Part shown: positions 43,676 to 52,251 of the stretch, piece after piece
Layout of the letters: each line of letters opens with the position of its first letter
Numbering within the stretch: position 1 is the stretch's first letter
Assembly (NCBI RefSeq): GCF_014926385.1
Contig: NZ_CP053291.1
Span: 1,054,001 to 1,118,000, forward strand
Direction: 5' to 3'
Length of the DNA stretch: 64,000 nucleotides
Source: Trueperella pecoris
Lineage (GTDB): Bacteria > Actinomycetota > Actinomycetes > Actinomycetales > Actinomycetaceae
The notes under the pieces: model-generated
The model's input: the letters and a program-made list of their open reading frames with translations, nothing else
The model's database searches: none
What the model was told of the DNA's origin: nothing
Position numbers and translations under genes: made by a program

Positions 43676-44872
43676 TCATGATAGGGCAGTCACAACCTCC
43701 ATGTGATGAGTATGAGGGAAGATGTCGAAAGCCTCCATGGCCTCGACCTTGCGCCCGTTTGCTACCAATTCTGCCACGTCGCGCGCCATCGCGGCGGGAT
43801 CACACGAGACGAGAACGATTCTGCGGGCACCGCACCTGGCCAGCTGCGCAGCCGTCTTCTTCCCTAGCCCGGCACGCGGCGGGTCGGCAACCACGACGTC
43901 GGCGCGCAGGCCCGCGACCGTGCCCTCATCGATCCGGGCGACCTCGGCTTTCGCCCACGGCATCGAAGCAAGATTGACACTCGCATCGCGGACAGCACGC
44001 TCGGAGCCCTCGATCGCGAACACGCTACCGCGTTCGCCCACGGCCCGCGCCAGCGGAACGGTGAACAGGCCCGCTCCGGAGAACAGCTCCAGCACAGACT
44101 CCCCCTCCTGGGCTGCGGCACCCTTTAGCACCGCTTGAAGGAGCACGCTCGGAGCCTGGCAATGAATCTGCCAAAATCCGCCCGACGAGATGCGGTACTC
44201 GAAAACGTCAGCTCCCGTAACGGCACGCTCGTGAATGAAGGGATCGGCCTGCCTTCCCGGCGCGGTATAGGTCTGCCCAGCGACGACAACATCCGGACCC
44301 GACGCCGGGCAGACCACGTGCATGCGTTCGCCCTCGGCAACGACGCCGTCCCAGGCATTTCCGAACAGGTCAAGGTGCTCAAGCTCGGGTAGGGCGAGTG
44401 GCATGCGGTCCAGTGGCACCAGCCGGTTCGTCCGCTCCATGTACATGCCCACGCCGGTCGCCATTTTCACCACGTCGAAGCGAGTGCGAGTCCCCCAGCC
44501 GTCGGCCGAGTCGACTCCGCGCACCTCAACCCGCAGTGGCTTGATCGCCTCCGCCAGGTCTTGCCCGCCAATGCGGCGAAGGTTGTGGGCCACCACGTCC
44601 GTCTTGAGCTTGCGTTGCCACGCGAGCTCGACGTGGCCAAAATCGGCTGCTCCCGTTACTCCTGCCGCTCCCGCGGCCCACGGATGTTCGACGCGATGAG
44701 GACTTGCCTCGACGACGTCGACAACGTTGGCATGGAAGAACTTCGACTGACGCGAGACCACCTCGACGTCGACGACCTCACCGGGAATCGCGCCGCGAAC
44801 AAACACAACGCGCCCATCGTGACGGGCGATGCCAACGCCGCCGTGACCGATGTCGACTATCTCAAGGCGCAT
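43676..44872 (-). CDS. TRAM-domain RNA 5-methyluridine methyltransferase family (TrmA/RumA-like)
   Basis: 398 aa. An N-terminal TRAM domain (about 1-55, IGHGGVGIARHDGRVVFVRGAIPGE abridged) precedes a SAM-dependent fold with LELFSGAGLFTVPLA. The catalytic Cys is in LVSCDPAAMARDV and the DPPRAGL motif is present. The four Cys that bind Fe-S in E. coli RumA are missing: the corresponding stretch (EHPWAAGAAGVTGAADFGH) has none. Likely methylates U in tRNA or rRNA. The ATG overlaps the permease stop by one base (TAATG). Confidence 0.88.
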   Translation of the reverse strand: MRLEIVDIGHGGVGIARHDGRVVFVRGAIPGEVVDVEVVSRQSKFFHANVVDVVEASPHRVEHPWAAGAAGVTGAADFGHVELAWQRKLKTDVVAHNLRRIGGQDLAEAIKPLRVEVRGVDSADGWGTRTRFDVVKMATGVGMYMERTNRLVPLDRMPLALPELEHLDLFGNAWDGVVAEGERMHVVCPASGPDVVVAGQTYTAPGRQADPFIHERAVTGADVFEYRISSGGFWQIHCQAPSVLLQAVLKGAAAQEGESVLELFSGAGLFTVPLARAVGERGSVFAIEGSERAVRDASVNLASMPWAKAEVARIDEGTVAGLRADVVVADPPRAGLGKKTAAQLARCGARRIVLVSCDPAAMARDVAELVANGRKVEAMEAFDIFPHTHHMEVVTALS

Positions 44873-46683
44873 TACTCTTCCTCACCGAGGCGGTAAGGAG
44901 CCTCTGTAATCATCACTCGCGGTTCAAAGCGCAGATCGGAAATGACGCGTGGCGTGGAATGCCGCAAGAAAAAACGCTCCCACGAGCTGGAATAGATCAC
45001 GCGGGGAATGACCACGTTCATCACGTCGTTCGGGCTCTCCGTGAGCCGGGCGCGGATATATTCGACCACCGGGCCACGCCAGGCGCCTTTCGGTTCGCCC
45101 AGAATCGTCAGGTCAACGGGAACGAGAGCGGCTTCCCATGCCTGACGGATCTGCCGCGTTTGCCGCGGATCGATATCCACACAGATCGCCGTCAGCGTAG
45201 ATAGCCGCATCGCCCGCGCCCAGGTCACGGCTTGGATCGTGGCAGAGTCGACCTTTTCAATGATAACGACGCCGTGGACGCGGGTGGGTAGTTTGCGCCC
45301 AAACGTCATGTCACCCAGCCGAAGCTGATGGCTGAGCTTGGACTGTCCGCGCGAATAGGCCACGAGGAAGACCACGGGCACGCTGAGCGCCACGATCCCG
45401 GCCAGCGCCCACATCGGCTGAGCGTAAACGACAGCCCCGGCGATGAAAAGCGCAAAGAGGGCGTAGGCACGGAAAATCCAGGCCAACCCCGTCGCACGGC
45501 GGCGCTCCTTGGCTTCCGTCGAGTCGTTCAGGATCGTCTTTGATCGCGAAATCATCGCGAGGCTGACGATTGCCACGAGGATATAGACGGTGAAGACGAA
45601 GACGGTGGCGATCGACCTTGCCGAGTCGAGCACGATCGTCACAATCGCTGCCAGCAACGCGATGATGGCCACGATGGCGCGACGCGGGGCGACGGCGTCG
45701 GCAGCGGCCAGCCTTCTGGGCAACAGGCCGTCGAGGGCAAGCTCGCGCAACAACCGCGGTAACTGCCCGTATGCGGCCGTCGCCACCCCCACGCCAAGCA
45801 TGACGAACAGGACAACAAAAACGAGCTGTCCCTTCTCCCCGAAGAACGCATAGGACATGGACAGGGCTGGCACCGCCACGCGCTGACCCGGCATCCGCAA
45901 CACCACGCTGAAATAGAGCGTGATCGCGATGACAATCAGCGCCCCCGTCATGAACTTCGTCAGGCGACGGCGGCTGACGCGCCGGTAGTTCGTGTCGTTG
46001 AGGATGCGCTCGGAGATGAGGGTTGTCGCTCCACCGAGCATGGCCCCGCCGAGGGCCGCCTCGACCATCGAATTGCGCACGCCTGCCGACCGTTCGGTGT
46101 TGTAGGCGTCCTCGCGGGCCAAGCGGATGTTTTCAAAGTCGACCGACCCGGCCGCCTCCTCGATGAGCCCGTAGCCCAGCAGGGCGATGACACCCAGCGC
46201 CGCGGTTACCGTGAAGAAGGTCATCCATGGCCGATGATGAACCTGAATCACCAGCACGCCGATGGCGATGAGAAGAATGAGGATCGGATCGAGCACCCAG
46301 CTCCAGCTGATGTTCAGCTGGGTTTCGAGGGAGTTGGTTGCGAGCTCCACACCCAAGATCACCACCAGGGCGTAGGCGAGGATGCGGGCCGCGGAGACCA
46401 GGAGGCCGGCCCAGTGCCCGATGTTCCAGCCGGCGAGCTGGTGAGAGGACCTGCGGGGCACGTGCCGCTGGAGAAGGCCGGCGATGTAGATCGCGGCCGC
46501 CAGCGAGGCCACGGCGCTAAAGAGCGCCCACAGCATCGCCACCGACTTCTCTGAATAGGAGGCAGAACGCAGCACGATCTGCGGCACGATCACCATGCAC
46601 AGAGCAATAATCGACAGTGACGTGGAGCGGGTGACCGCCTCAACGATCTCCGATCTCGAATGGGGGGCGCGAAAATTCAGCAC
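44872..46683 (-). CDS. APC-superfamily amino acid permease-like protein
   Basis: 603 aa. Starts at the GTG 46683. About twelve hydrophobic segments span residues 20-460, followed by a soluble C-terminal domain of about 130 aa (RVHGVVIIEKVDSATIQAVTWA...) that resembles a universal-stress-type or nucleotide-binding fold. The same layout is seen in the M. tuberculosis homologue Rv2690c beside the trkA pair. The transported solute is unknown; linkage to TrkA suggests potassium or osmotic physiology (inference). TAACCT 6 nt before the GTG implies leaderless expression. Confidence 0.85.
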   Translation of the reverse strand: MLNFRAPHSRSEIVEAVTRSTSLSIIALCMVIVPQIVLRSASYSEKSVAMLWALFSAVASLAAAIYIAGLLQRHVPRRSSHQLAGWNIGHWAGLLVSAARILAYALVVILGVELATNSLETQLNISWSWVLDPILILLIAIGVLVIQVHHRPWMTFFTVTAALGVIALLGYGLIEEAAGSVDFENIRLAREDAYNTERSAGVRNSMVEAALGGAMLGGATTLISERILNDTNYRRVSRRRLTKFMTGALIVIAITLYFSVVLRMPGQRVAVPALSMSYAFFGEKGQLVFVVLFVMLGVGVATAAYGQLPRLLRELALDGLLPRRLAAADAVAPRRAIVAIIALLAAIVTIVLDSARSIATVFVFTVYILVAIVSLAMISRSKTILNDSTEAKERRRATGLAWIFRAYALFALFIAGAVVYAQPMWALAGIVALSVPVVFLVAYSRGQSKLSHQLRLGDMTFGRKLPTRVHGVVIIEKVDSATIQAVTWARAMRLSTLTAICVDIDPRQTRQIRQAWEAALVPVDLTILGEPKGAWRGPVVEYIRARLTESPNDVMNVVIPRVIYSSSWERFFLRHSTPRVISDLRFEPRVMITEAPYRLGEEE

Positions 46684-46689
46684 ATGGTT

Positions 46690-46695
46690 AGGTTA
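46690..46695 (-). promoter_or_regulatory. -10 hexamer TAACCT, leaderless permease promoter
   Basis: TAACCT on the minus strand ends 6 nt before the permease GTG start. Its -35 zone overlaps the trkA -10 on the other strand. Confidence 0.5.
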
Positions 46696-46715
46696 CGCTG
46701 TATTTGCAATTGAGG

Positions 46716-46721
46716 TAACGT
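46716..46721 (+). promoter_or_regulatory. -10 hexamer TAACGT, leaderless trkA promoter
   Basis: TAACGT ends 7 nt before the GTG start of the first TrkA gene. The 45-nt gap between the two divergent start codons leaves no room for untranslated leaders on either side. Confidence 0.5.
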
Positions 46722-46728
46722 CTTACTC

Positions 46729-47397
46729 GTGCATTTCGTCATTATGGGCTGTGGCCGCGTGGGAGCGAGTCTCGCGGTTAACCTGATGGATCGAGGCCAC
46801 TCCGTGGCTATCATCGATCAAAACTCGCATGCTTTCAGGCGCCTGCCTGACGACTTTCAGGGTCAGCAGGTCACCGGCGTGGGGTTCGATCGCAACGCCC
46901 TGCGCCAAGCGGGAATTGAAGACGCCGCCGGGTTTGCCGCTGTCTCCTCCGGCGACAATTCCAACATCATCGCCGCCCGCGTGGTACGTGAGACCTTCGG
47001 CGTGGAAAACGTCGTGGCCCGCATCTACGACGCCACTCGCGCCGGTGTCTACAACAAGCTGGGCATCGACGTCGTCGCACCGGTGTCGTGGACCTCTGAC
47101 CAAGTGATGCGTAACCTCATCCCGCTCGGCCCGCATGTCGAGCACATCGACTCCGCCACCGGAACAGCCCTCTTCTACGTGGACCTCGATAGCACGTGGT
47201 ACGGCCACACCGTTGGCGACATCGAACGTAACACGGCCGCACGGGTGGCCTACATTACGCGTAACCTCGAGCTCGTCTTGCCGAACGTCAACACCGTCCT
47301 TCAAGACGGCGACGAGGTGCGCCTCCTGGCGTCGGTCGGCCAAGCCGAAGCCATCCAACGTGTCCTCAACCATCCCGGAGGGGCTGATTCGCGATGA
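46729..47397 (+). CDS. trkA: Potassium uptake regulator TrkA (first copy, CeoB-like)
   Basis: 222 aa. An RCK_N Rossmann domain begins immediately (VIMGCGRVGASLAVNLMDRGH, abridged; acidic Asp after beta-2 in AIIDQN), followed by an RCK_C domain from about residue 140 ending in DGDEVRLLASVGQAEAIQRVL. It gates a Trk/Ktr potassium channel by nucleotide binding. No channel (TrkH/KtrB) gene is in the window. It overlaps the second trkA by 4 nt (ATGA), and the pair probably forms hetero-oligomers. Confidence 0.92.
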   Translation: MHFVIMGCGRVGASLAVNLMDRGHSVAIIDQNSHAFRRLPDDFQGQQVTGVGFDRNALRQAGIEDAAGFAAVSSGDNSNIIAARVVRETFGVENVVARIYDATRAGVYNKLGIDVVAPVSWTSDQVMRNLIPLGPHVEHIDSATGTALFYVDLDSTWYGHTVGDIERNTAARVAYITRNLELVLPNVNTVLQDGDEVRLLASVGQAEAIQRVLNHPGGADSR

Positions 47398-48050
47398 AGA
47401 TTCTTGTAGCCGGAGCAGGCTCCGTCGGGCGTTCCCTCGCCCGGGAAATGAGCGAGGCGGGCCACGAGGTCACCCTCATCGATTCCAAGCCGGAAGCCAT
47501 GCGCGTGGCCTCCGTTCCCGAAGCCGATTGGATCTTAGGCGACGCCTGCGAGCTCACGGTCCTGGAGACCGCGGGCCTCGAGGATACCGACGCCGTCATC
47601 GCCGCCACCGGCGATGACAAATCAAACCTTGTCCTTTCCCTTCTCGCAAAAACCGAGTTCGGTGTTCAAAAGGTGATCGCGCGCGTGTCCAACCCGGCCA
47701 ACACCTGGCTCTTCGACGAGTCGTGGGGCGTGGACGTGGCCGTGTCCACCCCGCAGATCATGGCGGAGATCATCCAGGAGGCCGTGTCCACCGGCAAGCT
47801 CGTGCGCCGCATGCAGTTCCAGTCCGGTGCCGCCATGTATCTGGCCACGGTGCCGAACGGCTCGCTCTTCACCGAGCACGCGCTCGGACATGTCTCGCTG
47901 CCGCCAGACATCCTCGTTTCCAGCGTGATTCGCGACGGCGTTCCGCTCTTCCCCAGCCCGGACATGGCCATCGACGCCGGGGACCAGCTGATCTTTATCG
48001 TTGGCGCAAACGCCTCGGATGGCCTGTCTGAGATCGAGGCGATGCTCTAG
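47394..48050 (+). CDS. trkA: Potassium uptake regulator TrkA (second copy, CeoC-like)
   Basis: 218 aa paralogue of the preceding gene. RCK_N domain with VAGAGSVGRSLAREMSEAGHE and LIDSKPE, conserved ATGDDKSNLVLSLLAKTEFGV (abridged), then RCK_C ending AGDQLIFIVGANASDG. It starts inside the first trkA stop. Its own stop overlaps the DUF3159 stop on the other strand by 4 nt (CTAG serves both as TAG), so the operon ends convergently with no intergenic space. Confidence 0.92.
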   Translation: MKILVAGAGSVGRSLAREMSEAGHEVTLIDSKPEAMRVASVPEADWILGDACELTVLETAGLEDTDAVIAATGDDKSNLVLSLLAKTEFGVQKVIARVSNPANTWLFDESWGVDVAVSTPQIMAEIIQEAVSTGKLVRRMQFQSGAAMYLATVPNGSLFTEHALGHVSLPPDILVSSVIRDGVPLFPSPDMAIDAGDQLIFIVGANASDGLSEIEAML

Positions 48051-48706
48051 CGCGGCTCGGGCAGGTCACGGACCATGAGCCACGTGAACCAGCCGATGAG
48101 GGCGAAGAATGGTACACCCATGACGAGGCGGGAAATGCCGAGCGCCTCAGTGGCGTTGGCCAGGTAGAGCGGGGCCTGAACCGCCAAGCGGGCGGCGAAC
48201 AGACCCGCCCACATCCACGTAATGAGCGCGTAGCGGCGCCGGGTGACCGCCTGGGAGGGCTCCGAGCGCCACCCGGTGGCGTCTCCACGCAGGAATCCGA
48301 TGAGCAGGCCAAGGGCAGGCCAGCGGACGGCGAGCGACACAAGGATGCCGGCAAGGTAGGCCACGTTTGTGATCAGGCCCCAGACAAAGAAGTTCGAGGC
48401 GTGCCCACTTCGCCAGGCCACAAAAGCGGACAGTGCGATCGCAAAAAGACCGCCGAGAGCCGGCGTGACCGCGATGCGCTGGACGGCTCGAATCCCGATG
48501 AAGACGAGCGAGGAGGCCACTGCCACAAGGAGCGCGAGGTTGAGCTCCCCCACAATCGTGAACAAAGCGAGGAACAGGACGGTCGGGATAGTCGCTTCCG
48601 TGATGCCACGCACGCCTCCCACGGTAGCCATCACATCGAAGTCCTCCTGAATGACGGCGCGCAGGCCAAGGTCGGGGGCGGCTTCGGGATGGTCATGCGT
48701 GCTCAT
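48047..48706 (-). CDS. DUF3159 membrane protein
   Basis: 219 aa from the ATG at 48706, with GAGGAT 6-7 nt upstream; it lies 14 nt inside the OB-fold gene. Starts MSTHDHPEAAPD. Six hydrophobic segments and the conserved block VGGVRGITEATIPTVLFLALF identify DUF3159, an actinobacterial inner-membrane family of unknown function (Rv2693c neighbourhood). A conserved ALITWMWAGLFAARLAVQAPLYLA (abridged) segment is near the C-terminus. Confidence 0.88.
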   Translation of the reverse strand: MSTHDHPEAAPDLGLRAVIQEDFDVMATVGGVRGITEATIPTVLFLALFTIVGELNLALLVAVASSLVFIGIRAVQRIAVTPALGGLFAIALSAFVAWRSGHASNFFVWGLITNVAYLAGILVSLAVRWPALGLLIGFLRGDATGWRSEPSQAVTRRRYALITWMWAGLFAARLAVQAPLYLANATEALGISRLVMGVPFFALIGWFTWLMVRDLPEPR

Positions 48707-48950
48707 CGCTATCCTCAACAACGGTGTAAGACGGGTTAAACATGGTGGGGACGCCGCGGTAGGTACTGACAGCACCGATGACTCGAACCTTCGAACCGAT
48801 ATCGATGCATTCAAGGTTTGAACGCGACATGAAATAAAGGACGATCGGCCCCTCATCAAGTTCAAGGTAGGCGGTAACGCGCTTGCCCCGGCCAGCGCCG
48901 GGGTAGGTAATCGAGCGAATCGTGCCGATGAGGTCCCGGCGCCTGGTCAT
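48693..48950 (-). CDS. OB-fold nucleic acid-binding domain protein
   Basis: 85 aa. The single domain GTIRSITYPGAGRGKRVTAYLELDEGP ... DIGSKVRVIGAVSTYRGVPTMFNPSY (abridged) is an OB-fold of the type encoded next to DUF3159 and DUF3710 in actinobacteria. Possible single-strand nucleic acid binding. The ATG overlaps the DUF3710 stop (ATGA), and its own 3' end overlaps DUF3159, giving a three-gene overlapping chain. Confidence 0.85.
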   Translation of the reverse strand: MTRRRDLIGTIRSITYPGAGRGKRVTAYLELDEGPIVLYFMSRSNLECIDIGSKVRVIGAVSTYRGVPTMFNPSYTVVEDSDEHA

Positions 48951-49567
48951 TGCTGCTGCGTAACCAGCTCAGGGATTTCCAGCGGTAGCAGTTCGCGCGG
49001 GGGGTGCGGAGTCTGGCCACGGCTGACGACGACGTTGCGCACGATCTCGATGAGCTCATTGGCCGCCGCCTCATCGGCGCCAGCCTTGCCGTACAAGGTC
49101 GCACGCAGGAGCCAACGCGGGCCATCCACACCCAAGAAGCGGTGCGGGGTAAAGGCCTTCGAGTTCGGAACCGGCATCTGTGCCTGCAGCTCTACCCCGA
49201 GTGGGCCCGTGACCTCTTGAGAAAACCCGCCCTGCTGGGCTATCGAGGTACGCATGTCTAGGCGAACCTCGTCCCACAGCCGCGCCGAACGCGGAGCGGC
49301 GAAGGCCTGCAGCTGAAGCGCGGAGCCATCCTTGCCGTACACGATTCCGAGGACCTGCTGGCGGTGGCGATCAAGCGTGAATTGAAGCGAGGCTCCCGGA
49401 ACAACCGGAATCCACAGCGAGCCGGCGTCGAGGCGATCGCCTATGTGCTCAACCTCGGACTCATCCCACGGTCCGTCGACCCGAACGCCATCGGCGGGCG
49501 CGACGTCCGCGATCAGCTCCGGCTCCGGCTCTGCTTCTGCTTCCTTCTTCTTAAAAAACCACGCCAT
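48947..49567 (-). CDS. DUF3710 family protein
   Basis: 206 aa. N-terminus MAWFFKKKEAEAEPEPE, then DGPWDESEVEH ... GSLWIPVVPGASLQFTLD and GPRWLLRATLYGKA, the conserved DUF3710 core. Function unknown; the family is restricted to actinobacteria and normally lies beside dut. Here the next upstream gene is DUF4193, 15 nt away, and no dut is present. Cytosolic by sequence. Confidence 0.9.
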   Translation of the reverse strand: MAWFFKKKEAEAEPEPELIADVAPADGVRVDGPWDESEVEHIGDRLDAGSLWIPVVPGASLQFTLDRHRQQVLGIVYGKDGSALQLQAFAAPRSARLWDEVRLDMRTSIAQQGGFSQEVTGPLGVELQAQMPVPNSKAFTPHRFLGVDGPRWLLRATLYGKAGADEAAANELIEIVRNVVVSRGQTPHPPRELLPLEIPELVTQQQ

Positions 49568-49582
49568 GATTCTCTCAGCTCC

Positions 49583-49882
49583 TTACGATGCGCACTCGGC
49601 GCAGACGGGCAGGCCGTCCTCCTCGTAGGCTAGCTGAGAACGGTGGTGGACGAGAAAACACTGTGAACAGGTGAACTCGTCATCCTGAGCGGGAACAACC
49701 GCCACGGAGAGCTCAACGTTCGACAAATCGGCACCCGGAAGCTCGAAGCCCTCCGCCGCCTCAACCTCGTCTTCATCTACGGAATTAGACTGGTGATTGC
49801 TTCCACGCGCTTTCAGCTGAGTGAGCGAATCTTCCTTCAGCTCTTCATCCTGCTTGCGCGGCGCATCGTAATCTGTGGCCAT
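49583..49882 (-). CDS. DUF4193 zinc-ribbon protein
   Basis: 99 aa. The N-terminus MATDYDAPRK and an acidic middle lead to a C-terminal zinc ribbon with two CxxC knuckles, FTCSQCFLVHH and PVCAECAS. Small actinobacterial family of unknown function, orthologous by position to Rv2699c. AAGGGA lies about 6 nt before the ATG. A 16-nt inverted repeat sits 15 nt upstream of the start. Confidence 0.9.
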   Translation of the reverse strand: MATDYDAPRKQDEELKEDSLTQLKARGSNHQSNSVDEDEVEAAEGFELPGADLSNVELSVAVVPAQDDEFTCSQCFLVHHRSQLAYEEDGLPVCAECAS

Positions 49883-49896
49883 GACCGTCCCTTAAT

Positions 49897-49943
49897 CGGT
49901 GAATGTTCACCGTCTTTGTACCAGAGGTGAGACGTTTTCACAA
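49897..49943 (-). promoter_or_regulatory. DUF4193 promoter with overlapping palindrome
   Basis: TTGTGA (49938-49943), a 17-nt spacer and TACAAA (49915-49920) form a moderate promoter on the minus strand. CGGTGAATGTTCACCG at 49897-49912, two 7-nt arms around 2 nt, covers the expected transcription start and is a candidate repressor operator. Confidence 0.45.
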
Positions 49944-50067
49944 GACCGCATCAGAAATGGCGCAGCAGTGAGATGATTTCGGCTAATTCACTCAACACAC
50001 CGCCAACCGTGCCCCAATCTTTTCCACGCAGGTGGCACCCTTAGGGAAGGACTGTAGGAGGACACAT

Positions 50068-51153
50068 ATGATCGAGCTCGAGTTGTTGGGACTTCAGGAG
50101 GGGCAAAAGCTCAGCCTGAATGATTCCGAAGGTAATCGCTACGTTCTTCCCATTACTGACGAGCTCCGTGCCGCGTTGCGCACCGACGTCGCCTCACCGG
50201 CTGACGACAAGCCGCGGCCCATCACGCCCCGCGAGATCCAGGCACACTTCCGCGCCGGCCTCTCTGTCGCCGAAGTTTCCAAAATCACCTCCTTTCCTCC
50301 TTCCCAGCTGAACTCCTTGGCGTATCCGATCTTCGCCGAGCGTGAATACACTGCACAGAACGCCCGGCTCTACCGCCAGGGGCACGACGCCGGCGGTATG
50401 ACTCTCGAAGAGCTCGTCGTCTCGCGCCTGGTGGCACGTAGCGTCAACACGAATGACATCGAGTGGGATGCCCACCGCGATCAAGGAGAGCCGTGGGTCC
50501 TCGTCGCGCGTTACCGGATCGGGGACACCAACCACACGGCGCTGTGGACGATTAACACCAAGGCCCAGACGGTGACCGCTCGCAACGACGAAGCCACCTG
50601 GCTGACCGAGAACCAGATTCCGGCCCCGTCCAACCCGTGGCGCAGGCCGAATACGCCGTCGGTCGCCCAAGACGAGGATGCCGCGCCTGCCGAAAAGATT
50701 TCCGCCATTGACGCCCGCCCGGCCTCCTCCGGCCAGCCGGTGGACATCGATTCTATGCTGGAGTCTCTCAATTCCAAGCGTGGCAAGTCTCAGCCGATGC
50801 CAGAGCCCGAATTTGATGGCGCACACCCGGCCGATTCCGAGCCCGAAGCGGCTCAGGACGCGACCATCCTCGCCTTCCCCTCGCCCAAGCCCGAGGCGGC
50901 CGACGATAAGAGCCAGAAGAAGGCTATTGTCACCCCGGTTTCCTCTCTCTCGACTCCGCCGACAGCGCCCACGGCCGAATCTGCCGACGAAGCTGATGCC
51001 AGCGACTCTCAACAACCGGGCAACAGCCAGCAGGTCTTGCCCGGCGTCGGGCAAGATTCCGCGGCCACGCCGAAGCCTGCCAAGAAGCGCCGCAATCGGC
51101 CCGCCATGCCCTCGTGGGACGAAATCGTCTTCGGATATTCCAAGGACGACTAG
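50068..51153 (+). CDS. sepH: Cell division protein SepH (DUF3071)
   Basis: 361 aa from the ATG at 50068, preceded by AGGAGG; an upstream in-frame GTG is weaker. The N-terminal DUF3071 domain (MIELELLGLQEGQKLSL, LPITDELRAAL, TPREIQAHFRAGLSVAEVS with a helix-turn-helix-like segment) is followed by a long Pro/Ala/Ser-rich disordered linker and a short conserved C-terminus, PAMPSWDEIVFGYSKDD. SepH stimulates FtsZ assembly in Streptomyces and mycobacteria. Actinobacteria-specific. Confidence 0.93.
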   Translation: MIELELLGLQEGQKLSLNDSEGNRYVLPITDELRAALRTDVASPADDKPRPITPREIQAHFRAGLSVAEVSKITSFPPSQLNSLAYPIFAEREYTAQNARLYRQGHDAGGMTLEELVVSRLVARSVNTNDIEWDAHRDQGEPWVLVARYRIGDTNHTALWTINTKAQTVTARNDEATWLTENQIPAPSNPWRRPNTPSVAQDEDAAPAEKISAIDARPASSGQPVDIDSMLESLNSKRGKSQPMPEPEFDGAHPADSEPEAAQDATILAFPSPKPEAADDKSQKKAIVTPVSSLSTPPTAPTAESADEADASDSQQPGNSQQVLPGVGQDSAATPKPAKKRRNRPAMPSWDEIVFGYSKDD

Positions 51154-51159
51154 CCGCAC

Positions 51160-52251
51160 CTAAGCGAGGTGGACGACGAGCGGGACGAGCATTTCCTCCG
51201 CGGTGAGGGAGCCATGCACGCCAATGAGGTTTATGGCGGCGTCGCTTTGATACCGCGAATCGACGATGGCGAGCCTGTCACGGGGGAAGGCGAGAACGTC
51301 GCCGAAGACTTCCTTGGCGAAGCGGCTCATCGGCCCAAATATCCCCGCCGATGTAGCCTGTTCTAACGTCACGACCCACGCGCGCTCGCCGAGGTAGTCT
51401 TCCCAACGAGCGGCGACGGCATCGGGTTCGCGCGTGTAGAGATGGAGTGCGCGTGACTCCCCCGCAACGACGTCGACCCCCGCGGTCAGCTGGTTGACGT
51501 GGGCAACGTCGAGTCGCTCCTCGACGTCGATCATGCCATGATCGGCCGTCAACACAAGCAGTGTTCCTGCCGGCAGGGACCTGGTCAGGCGCCCCAACTC
51601 GGCATCGAAATGCTCGAGCTGGGCGATCCAAGCCTCCGAGCCCCACCCGGCGTGGTGGCCGGTGGAATCGATGTCTCCCCAGTAGAGGTAGACGAGGTCG
51701 GATCCCCTCTTGAGCTCCCTCACTGTGGCGTCCACCCGGGCCGGAAGCTTCTCGGCCACGACTGTGCGCCCGCCACGAAGCGCCGCGCGCGTGAGCCCAG
51801 AATCGACGAACTTCTTGGGCTGAATCTTGACGGTGTCAAGATTCGAGGTTTCGAAAAGTGTGGGCTGGGCCTGCCACGTATCGGGATCCACCTGGGGCGA
51901 ATTCCAGGCGATGAGGTTGAAGACGTCGTCGGTGTGCGGGACGCGTAGCGCATACCCGCCCACGGCGGTCCTGCCCGGGAGCTGTCCGGTGCCGAACGCG
52001 GTAATCGCGGCGGCCGTCGTCGACGGAATCACAGTTGAGATCGCGCGGTCCATTCCCAGTGCGCGCAAGGTCGGCGCATGGCCGCGCCTCTGCTGGAGGT
52101 TATGAAACCCCAGCCCGTCAACGAGGACGACGCAGGCGCGTTCAACACGCGGAAAGTCGAACGGAGCGTGTGCACCCACCCCCAGCGCGGCGAGGACACT
52201 GGCCAGAACGCCGGAAACGTTCTCCTTGCTCGGAAGCGTCGCCCCGTTCAT
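51160..52251 (-). CDS. Alkaline phosphatase-superfamily phosphodiesterase
   Basis: 363 aa. Nucleotide pyrophosphatase/phosphodiesterase-like. The first metal Asp is in CVVLVDGLGFHNL, the nucleophile Thr in STVIPSTTAAAITAFGTG, further metal ligands in YLYWGDIDSTGHHAGWGS, and VLTADHGMIDV. No signal peptide is obvious, so probably cytosolic. The substrate is unknown. The start overlaps the DUF5998 stop (ATGA). Convergent with sepH, 6 nt between stops. This arrangement is common in actinobacteria near parC. Confidence 0.9.
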   Translation of the reverse strand: MNGATLPSKENVSGVLASVLAALGVGAHAPFDFPRVERACVVLVDGLGFHNLQQRRGHAPTLRALGMDRAISTVIPSTTAAAITAFGTGQLPGRTAVGGYALRVPHTDDVFNLIAWNSPQVDPDTWQAQPTLFETSNLDTVKIQPKKFVDSGLTRAALRGGRTVVAEKLPARVDATVRELKRGSDLVYLYWGDIDSTGHHAGWGSEAWIAQLEHFDAELGRLTRSLPAGTLLVLTADHGMIDVEERLDVAHVNQLTAGVDVVAGESRALHLYTREPDAVAARWEDYLGERAWVVTLEQATSAGIFGPMSRFAKEVFGDVLAFPRDRLAIVDSRYQSDAAINLIGVHGSLTAEEMLVPLVVHLA

